A DNA stretch of 64,000 nt from Labilithrix sp. GTDB lineage: Bacteria > Myxococcota_A > Polyangia > Polyangiales > Polyangiaceae. The translations under genes and the position numbers were made by a program. The stretch covers positions 62,001 to 126,000 of the forward strand of contig JAHBWE010000011.1 in assembly GCA_019637155.1 (NCBI GenBank). Reading direction: 5' to 3'. The notes under the pieces were generated by a model. That model ran no database searches and was not told the origin of the DNA. It saw only the letters and a list, made by a program, of their open reading frames with translations. Below are positions 59,317-64,000 of the stretch, in pieces; the stretch's first letter is position 1; every line of letters starts with the position of its first letter.

Positions 59317-59991
59317 ATGCTCGTCGAAGTGAACACCGACCACCCCGAGCCGCGCAAGATCGCGCGCGCCGTGGAGGCGCTGAAGGCAGGTGAGGTCATC
59401 GCGTACCCCACCGACACGGTCTACGGTCTGGGCGTCGATATCGCGAGCAAGAAGGCGCAGGATCGTCTCTACCAGATGAAGGGAATGGACCGCGGGCATC
59501 AGCTCGCGTTCATCGTCCCGGACCTCTCGGAGATCGCGAAGTACGCCATCGTCGGCAATCAGGTCTACCGCGTCCTCCGGCGCTTTCTTCCCGGACCCTA
59601 CTGCTTCGTCCTCGAGGCGACGCGGGAGGTCCCGCGCATGTTGCAGTCGAAGCGCAAGACGATCGGCATCCGCGTGCCCAACCACGCCGTGATCTGCGCG
59701 GTGGTGCGCGAGCTCGGTCGTCCGGTCCTCTCCACCACCGCGCAGCGGTCGGGACAGGAGGCGCCCCACGTCGATCCGAGCGAGATCGACGAGGACTTCT
59801 CGGGCCTCGGGCTCGTCCTCGACGGCGGCGCGGGCGGCGTCGTTCCGACCACCGTCGTCGACCTCACCGTGACGCCGCCGGAGGTGATCCGCCGCGGCCT
59901 CGGCGACGTCGAAGAGCTGGTCGACGACAGCCCGCGCTCGCTCCGCGGCATGAAGGTCGCGATGCGCCAGCTCAAGGAAGACACGCGCTGA
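59317..59991 (+). CDS. YrdC/YciO-type threonylcarbamoyl-AMP synthase family protein
   Basis: 224 residues from the ATG at 59317. YrdC-like proteins make the threonylcarbamoyl-AMP used for the t6A tRNA change. Motifs: GEVIAYPTDTVYGLGVDI with KxR-type Lys nearby, RGHQLAFIVPDLSEI (K-R-x-x-x-P replaced in part, suggesting the YciO subclass), LPGPYCFVLEAT and TIGIRVPNHAVICAV. YciO has weak or different activity from YrdC, so the reaction is not certain. The gene lies 39 bp from the divergent pilD start. Confidence 0.82.
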   Translation: MLVEVNTDHPEPRKIARAVEALKAGEVIAYPTDTVYGLGVDIASKKAQDRLYQMKGMDRGHQLAFIVPDLSEIAKYAIVGNQVYRVLRRFLPGPYCFVLEATREVPRMLQSKRKTIGIRVPNHAVICAVVRELGRPVLSTTAQRSGQEAPHVDPSEIDEDFSGLGLVLDGGAGGVVPTTVVDLTVTPPEVIRRGLGDVEELVDDSPRSLRGMKVAMRQLKEDTR

Positions 59992-59998
59992 CGGCGCG

Positions 59999-60889
59999 TC
60001 AGTCCGCCGGCCAGACGTCGCTCTCGCTCGTCGCGCTCGCGACACGACGCAGCCACTCCTCCAACGTCGCCACATCGGCGCATGCTTCGACGCGCGCCCG
60101 CGCCGTCGCAGAGAGCTCGAGCCCCCGCGCCTCGGCGGCGATCAGCACGGCACGCCGCGCCGCGCCGATGCTGCCTTGTGCGAGGCCCTTCTCGAGGCCC
60201 TCGCCGTAGTGCTTCTTCGCCCAGTCGCTCATCGGTTGGTAGCCGGGGGGATACGCCATCACTGCCTCCATGAACGGGCGAGCCACCTCGCCGAGAACGA
60301 CCAACGCGAGATCAGCATACATGCCGGCGAGCGGGCTCTCCAGCGACCGCACGCCTTGGAACGCGGCGCGGACGACGGGATCGCCGTCCGGCTTCGGGCC
60401 ATGGACGAAGGCGCTGAGGAGCGCGAGCTCGGGCGACGCGATCGCCGCCTCGGCGTCGTCGATCCGCGGGATCTCCGCGGGGCCGAGCACGATCGGCCGG
60501 AACGCCGACGGCGGCTGGAACGTCGCGCTCGCTCGCGCCGCCCACTCCGCCACCGCCTCGAACGGCGTCACGACGACCAAGAGCGCGCGGCAGCGATGTC
60601 GCGCGTGGACGGAAGCGAGATAGAGCGGCCACGTGAACTGCTTCTCGTCGTCGACGGCGAGCTGCACCTCGATCACGAGCAGGGCGACGACGTCTCCGTT
60701 CGCGTCCTCCAGCGCGACCACCGCGTCCGCGCGGCGCTCGAGCGGCGTGACCTGCGATGCGTCCGGATCCACGAGCTTTGCCTTGGCGTAGGCGGGCAAC
60801 ACGATCCCAAGCTCGCGCGCCAGCTCCGGCACGAGCGAAGGAGCTTGTCGGATCAAGATGAGCGGAGCCTCGTGAAGAGCTGAGGGCAT
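59999..60889 (-). CDS. Rpn/PD-(D/E)XK-like nuclease family protein
   Basis: 296 residues. The N-terminal half carries RRADAVVALEDANGDVVALLVIEVQLAVDDEKQFTWPLYLAS, a PD-(D/E)XK pattern with Asp, then E-V-Q, as in Rpn-type and related Streptomyces/myxobacterial proteins that occur in many copies. The middle and end are helical. Rpn proteins are phage-defence or recombination-linked nucleases, but family members beyond E. coli are largely untested. It converges with the YciO-type gene and is followed to the right by 117 bp of spacer with GGCCAGG repeats. Confidence 0.6.
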   Translation of the reverse strand: MPSALHEAPLILIRQAPSLVPELARELGIVLPAYAKAKLVDPDASQVTPLERRADAVVALEDANGDVVALLVIEVQLAVDDEKQFTWPLYLASVHARHRCRALLVVVTPFEAVAEWAARASATFQPPSAFRPIVLGPAEIPRIDDAEAAIASPELALLSAFVHGPKPDGDPVVRAAFQGVRSLESPLAGMYADLALVVLGEVARPFMEAVMAYPPGYQPMSDWAKKHYGEGLEKGLAQGSIGAARRAVLIAAEARGLELSATARARVEACADVATLEEWLRRVASATSESDVWPAD

Positions 60890-61006
60890 GCGCGCGCCCA
60901 AGCACGCGGCGGGCCACTTGCGCGCGCGAGCGATCTCGCGTGCTTGCTGCGCGTGACCCTATGGCCCGGCCAGGCCAGGGCCAGGCCAGGGGCCAGCTTT
61001 CGCGCG

Positions 61007-61780
61007 TCAGGCGAAGAGCACGCGCATCGGGCCGCCGACGTCGGCGGCGTCCGCGAGCGCTCGGTGGTGCATGCGCTTCGACGCGCGGACGGCGGTGAGG
61101 AGCGGATCGCCTTGCGCGAGGCGCGTGGCGATGAGGGAGGCGAGCGTGCAGCCGGCGCCGTGCACCGGGGCGCGGAGCGGGAGGCGCTTCGCGCGGAGGC
61201 GGTGCGTGCGGCCGGCGGCGACGAGGACGTCGACCGCGTCGTCGTCGTCGAGGTGGCCGCCCTTCACCAGCACCGCGCGGAGGTCGAGCGCTCGCGCGGC
61301 GCGCTCGGCGTCGGCCGCGTTCGTCACCCGCTGCCCCGTGAGCGCCGCCGCCTCGGCTGCGTTCATCGTCACGAGCGTCGCGTGCGGGAGGAGCCGCGCG
61401 CGGAGGAGCTCGGCGCCGCGCTCCGCGAGGAGCCGTGCGCGGCCGCGCGTCGGGAGCATGACCGTGTCGACGACCGACGGCAGATGCGGATGCGACGCGA
61501 GCAACGCGCCGACGCGGCGCACGTTCTCCTCGCTCCCGAGCGCGCCCACCTTGATCGCGCCCACGTCCTGGACGGCGAGGACTTCCTTGCATTCTGCAAT
61601 GACCTCGCGGGCGGGCAGCGGTGTGACGGTCCGCACACCGCGCGTCGACTGCACGGTGAGGAGCGTCGTCGCGGCGCACGCGTAGGCCCCGGCGCGCGCG
61701 ATCGCGCGGGCGTCCGCGAGGATGCCGGCGCCGCCGCCGGGATCGAGACCTCCGATCGCCAGAACACATCGTCGTTTCAT
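61007..61780 (-). CDS. thiD: Hydroxymethylpyrimidine/phosphomethylpyrimidine kinase
   Basis: 257 residues. ThiD phosphorylates HMP and HMP-P in thiamine synthesis. Motifs: VLAIGGLDPGGGAGILADARAIARAGAYACAATTLLTVQSTRG, DVGAIKVGALGS, VVDTVMLPTRG and the catalytic APVHGAGCTLASLIA (G-x-G-C). The start was set at 61780; the longer frame overlaps the divergent gene. No TPP riboswitch could fit in the 58-bp spacer. A rare-codon dyad TTGCA-TTC-TGCAA sits inside at 61588-61600. Confidence 0.94.
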   Translation of the reverse strand: MKRRCVLAIGGLDPGGGAGILADARAIARAGAYACAATTLLTVQSTRGVRTVTPLPAREVIAECKEVLAVQDVGAIKVGALGSEENVRRVGALLASHPHLPSVVDTVMLPTRGRARLLAERGAELLRARLLPHATLVTMNAAEAAALTGQRVTNAADAERAARALDLRAVLVKGGHLDDDDAVDVLVAAGRTHRLRAKRLPLRAPVHGAGCTLASLIATRLAQGDPLLTAVRASKRMHHRALADAADVGGPMRVLFA

Positions 61781-61838
61781 CGGCGGCCCGAGTATCGCCG
61801 CTTGTGCTTCCTCGCGGCAGCGGCGACTATGGCCGCCG

Positions 61839-62507
61839 ATGCGGCACGGGCCCTCAGCGGCGTTGATAACGCTCGCCATTTGCTGCTTTGCGCCTTCGGC
61901 ACGGGCGCAGTGCGTCGACGAAGAGCTGAAGCAGGAGCTCGTCGCCGGCCGTCACTACCGCGGGGTGCAGGAGCGGCTCTTCACGAAGGCGTTTCGTCAC
62001 GAGCTCTCCGCGCTCGGCGGCCTCTACTCCGCCGACCTCTACTCCTCGAGCTGGCTCGTCGGCGGCGCGTACACGTTCCACTTCTCCGAGGACCTCGGCC
62101 TCGAGGCGAGCTTCAACCTCACGCGCTTCCGCACCGCCGCGACCGACTCGTACGAGCGGCGCTACCCGCAGGTGCAAGTCGAGGAGCGCACCAACCGCCC
62201 CGGCCGGTTGTACTTCGGTCACCTCGTCTGGAGCTTCGCCTACGGCAAGCTGCGCTGGATGGGCGGCGGCATCACGCGGTTCGACTTCAACCTCGCCGCC
62301 GGCGCGGGCGTCACCGACGACTCCACCGCGCAAGGCATCACCGGAAGCTTCGGCTTCGGCACGAAGTGGTACTTCGGCAAGTGGTTCGCCGTCCGCATCG
62401 ACGTCCGCGATCACATCCTGAAGGAGACGCTCATCGGCGAGGAGCACCTCGTGAACGACATCCTCGTCACCGGCGGGGTCAGCATCTTCCTGCCGTTCGG
62501 AGGCTGA
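61839..62507 (+). CDS. Outer membrane beta-barrel protein (myxobacterial type)
   Basis: 222 residues with a signal peptide ending ARAQ. The mature protein has alternating amphipathic strands (HELSALGGLYSADLYSSSWLVGGAYTFHFSEDLGLEASFNLTRFRT, RLYFGHLVWSFAYGKLRWMGG, DFNLAAGAGVTDDSTAQGITGSFGFGTKWYFGKWFAVRIDVRDHI), the pattern of small OMP barrels of the OMP_myx class. It starts a rightward unit with two more envelope genes. In Myxococcus, barrels of this class belong to gliding-motility and secretion complexes (GltA/GltB). The link here is an inference. Confidence 0.8.
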   Translation: MRHGPSAALITLAICCFAPSARAQCVDEELKQELVAGRHYRGVQERLFTKAFRHELSALGGLYSADLYSSSWLVGGAYTFHFSEDLGLEASFNLTRFRTAATDSYERRYPQVQVEERTNRPGRLYFGHLVWSFAYGKLRWMGGGITRFDFNLAAGAGVTDDSTAQGITGSFGFGTKWYFGKWFAVRIDVRDHILKETLIGEEHLVNDILVTGGVSIFLPFGG

Positions 62508-62510
62508 TCG

Positions 62511-63266
62511 ATGAAGCTTGCACGTATCGCCTTCGCCCTCGTCCTCCTCGTCGTCCCCGGCGCGATGACGCTCGCGTCGGCGCAGCCCGCGAAGCCGAAG
62601 CCGGCGCCGCCGCCCGCGTCCGCCGCGCCGGCGGCGACGGCGGAGGCCGGCGCAGCGAGCCCGAACGGGGACACCGTCCCCGCGAGCGTCGACGCCGCGG
62701 CGCCGGTCGCCCCTCCGCCGCCCGAGGTCGGCGACGGCGGCAAGTGGTCTCCGCTGAACCCGCAGCCGGAGGAGCTGCGGAACACGTCGATCGACGCGGG
62801 CGTGCCGGTCGACTACGACAAGCTCCTCGCCGACGTCGCCGCGCTCCGTGCGCGCGTCGCCGCGGTGGCGGACTCGCTCTACCGCTCGCGCGTGGCGATC
62901 GCGCTGCAGCTCGACGGCGACCACGCGAAGGTCGCGTTCCTCGCCGTGTCGCTCGACGACGGCGTCGTCTACACCGCGCCGTCCAACTTCAACGCCGCCG
63001 ACATGACGGTGGTCTACGACCACGCCGTCGCGCCCGGTCGCCACGCGGTCACGGTCGACGTCGAGCGCAAGGACGCGCGCGACGAGTCGTTCCGCACCTC
63101 GCAGCGTTCGCGCTTCATCGTCGACGTCCCGCGCGACAACAAGCTCGACGTGCAGGTGAAGGTCATCGACGACTCGTCGATGGGCGGCGACTTCCCCTCG
63201 GATCGGAGCGGCAAGTACGACCTCCGCCTGCGCGTGAAGGCGGTGGCGAAGCCGGTCGGGAAGTAG
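62511..63266 (+). CDS. Secreted protein with Pro/Ala linker
   Basis: 251 residues with signal peptide (cut after TLASAQ), a Pro/Ala/Gly-rich linker (about 25-82), a helix DYDKLLADVAALRARVAAVADSLY, then a beta domain of Ig-like pattern (RVAIALQLDGDHAKVAFLAVSLDDGVVY, MTVVYDHAVAPGRHAVTVDVERKD, RFIVDVPRDNKLDVQVKVIDDSSMGGDF). It sits 3 bp after the barrel gene and 3 bp before the TPR gene, a clear operon. Role unknown; probably periplasmic and part of the same complex as its neighbours. Confidence 0.75.
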   Translation: MKLARIAFALVLLVVPGAMTLASAQPAKPKPAPPPASAAPAATAEAGAASPNGDTVPASVDAAAPVAPPPPEVGDGGKWSPLNPQPEELRNTSIDAGVPVDYDKLLADVAALRARVAAVADSLYRSRVAIALQLDGDHAKVAFLAVSLDDGVVYTAPSNFNAADMTVVYDHAVAPGRHAVTVDVERKDARDESFRTSQRSRFIVDVPRDNKLDVQVKVIDDSSMGGDFPSDRSGKYDLRLRVKAVAKPVGK

Positions 63267-63269
63267 ACG

Positions 63270-64000
63270 ATGCGTCTCCGGGCCGTCCTCGCGCTCACGC
63301 TCCTCGCGGGCACCGCCGCGGCGCAGCCCGCGCCTGCGCCTGCGCCCGCGCCCGACGCCTCGCGCGGCGACAAGATGCGCGTCTACCACGACGCCCTCTC
63401 GAAGCGCCGGCTCGGCTCGCAAGAAGGGGTGAGCGAGGCGCTGCCCGAGCGCGTCGCGGAGGCGGAGAAGCTCATCGCGACGGGGCGTCACGACGAGGCG
63501 ATCGCGCGGCTCACCGCCACGATCGAGCACCCCGGCTTCGACGCGCAGGCCGACGGCTCGACCGGACGCGCCGCGCTCTACCTCCTCGGTCACGCGCTCG
63601 CGTCGGCCGGCATCCACGAGAGCGCGCGCGCGTACCTCCGTCGATCGATCGCGCGGACGTGGGGACCCGACTCCGCGCGCGCGGTGCGCCGCATCGTCGA
63701 GATCGCGCTCGAGCGGCGCGCCTACGACGCGGGGCTCTCCGATCTCGCGACCGTGCCCGCGAGCGCGCCGCCGGAGGTGCAGGCCGAGGTCTCGTACCTG
63801 CGCGGGCGCGCGCGGCAAGCGGCCGGCGACGTCGACGGCGCGCTCGCCGAATACGGCAGGGTCCCGCAGACGTCGCGCTTCTGGTCCCAGGCCACGTACT
63901 TGTCGGGCCTGATGCAGGTCGAGCGCGGAAAGATGCGCGAAGGCGAGGACTTGTTCTGCAAGGTCGCGGACCCGAAGCGGCAGGACAGGAGCGTGCCGGT
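63270..64000 (+). CDS. Secreted TPR protein (cut by window edge)
   Basis: Visible part 243 residues. A signal peptide ends at AAAQ, followed by a short Pro/Ala linker and helical pairs typical of TPR units: RVAEAEKLIATGRHDEAIARLTATI, ALYLLGHALASAGIHESARAYLRR, EVSYLRGRARQAAGDVDGALAEYGRVP and FWSQATYLSGLMQVERGKMREGEDLF. It resembles large periplasmic TPR proteins of gliding complexes (GltC or GltE-like), by context only. The 3' end lies outside the window. Confidence 0.75.
   Translation, partial: MRLRAVLALTLLAGTAAAQPAPAPAPAPDASRGDKMRVYHDALSKRRLGSQEGVSEALPERVAEAEKLIATGRHDEAIARLTATIEHPGFDAQADGSTGRAALYLLGHALASAGIHESARAYLRRSIARTWGPDSARAVRRIVEIALERRAYDAGLSDLATVPASAPPEVQAEVSYLRGRARQAAGDVDGALAEYGRVPQTSRFWSQATYLSGLMQVERGKMREGEDLFCKVADPKRQDRSVP

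Noticed and set aside
59999-60889. Rpn-like protein as an active mobile element or defence island
   Set aside because: No inverted ends, target duplication or defence genes beside it; only the nuclease-like pattern is seen.
61781-61838. Possible TPP riboswitch upstream of thiD
   Set aside because: Only 58 bp separate thiD from the divergent gene, and no thi-box-like sequence is present.

Overview
The window is a contiguous piece of a very GC-rich (roughly 70%) chromosome from a predatory or social delta-type bacterium, most likely a member of the Myxococcota in the Polyangiales/Sorangiineae range. Pointers are the large number of lipoproteins with acidic or Pro/Ala-rich linkers after the lipobox, two DUF2330 proteins with MYXO-CTERM-like tails (hydrophobic segment plus Arg cluster), a myxobacterial-type outer-membrane beta-barrel protein, a relic of the Myxococcus Cys-rich repeat, and REC-GGDEF regulators. 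I see no rRNA, tRNA, CRISPR array, prophage or insertion sequence. Coding density is high.

Layout. 1-5.7 kb: 5' end of hisD (leftward), SUKH-fold protein, upp-like UPRTase, two lipoproteins, a HAD/App1-like phosphatase, ppa, and a 38-codon relic of a PEP-synthase/PPDK protein. 5.8-15 kb: coiled-coil protein, lipoproteins, REC-GGDEF cyclase, DUF4349 and VWA-type proteins, then two tandem 49-bp hairpin units. 15-19 kb: a GcvR-like double-ACT protein facing gcvP. 19.7-23.9 kb: an ABC-ATPase-like protein without a Walker A motif, proB, a minimal nucleotidyltransferase with an apparent HEPN remnant, and a LuxR-type response regulator preceded by a perfect 16-bp palindrome. 24-30.4 kb: three leftward lipoprotein genes, HzsA-related di-heme protein, HEAT-repeat protein and a 1036-residue multi-CxnCH protein; this is my best candidate for an undescribed system. 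30.6-36.3 kb: tandem endonuclease/exonuclease/phosphatase lipoproteins, then a translationally coupled methyltransferase, ABC ATPase and fused permease/QAT-binding protein.

37.7-43.9 kb: a tightly coupled seven-gene leftward unit: 3-hydroxyacyl-CoA dehydrogenase, thiolase, DnaQ-like exonuclease with WYL-like tail, retropepsin-like lipoprotein, coaD, purine nucleoside phosphorylase, cytidine deaminase. 43.9-54.5 kb: REC-GGDEF protein, stand-alone PEP-utilizer swivelling domain with Asp in place of the catalytic His, zinc-ribbon membrane protein, ruvA, DUF2330/c-type lipoprotein/DUF2330 trio, membrane glycosyltransferase, and a MinD-J-RodZ-type fusion with a REC partner. 54.5-64 kb: DsbA-like lipoprotein, second DnaQ-like exonuclease, citrate synthase, prepilin peptidase with an unusual insert, YciO-type protein, Rpn-like nuclease, thiD, and the start of a rightward envelope operon (beta-barrel protein, coiled secreted protein, TPR protein) that may be related to gliding-motility envelope genes.

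Metabolic genes (histidine, glycine, proline, pyrimidine and purine salvage, CoA, TCA, thiamine) are scattered among cell-surface genes. Besides genes, the window contains a recurrent AT-rich dyad motif inside coding sequences (TTGCA-N3-TRCAA type), a copy of the 16S rRNA 3' end next to a Shine-Dalgarno site, and several decayed gene fragments.
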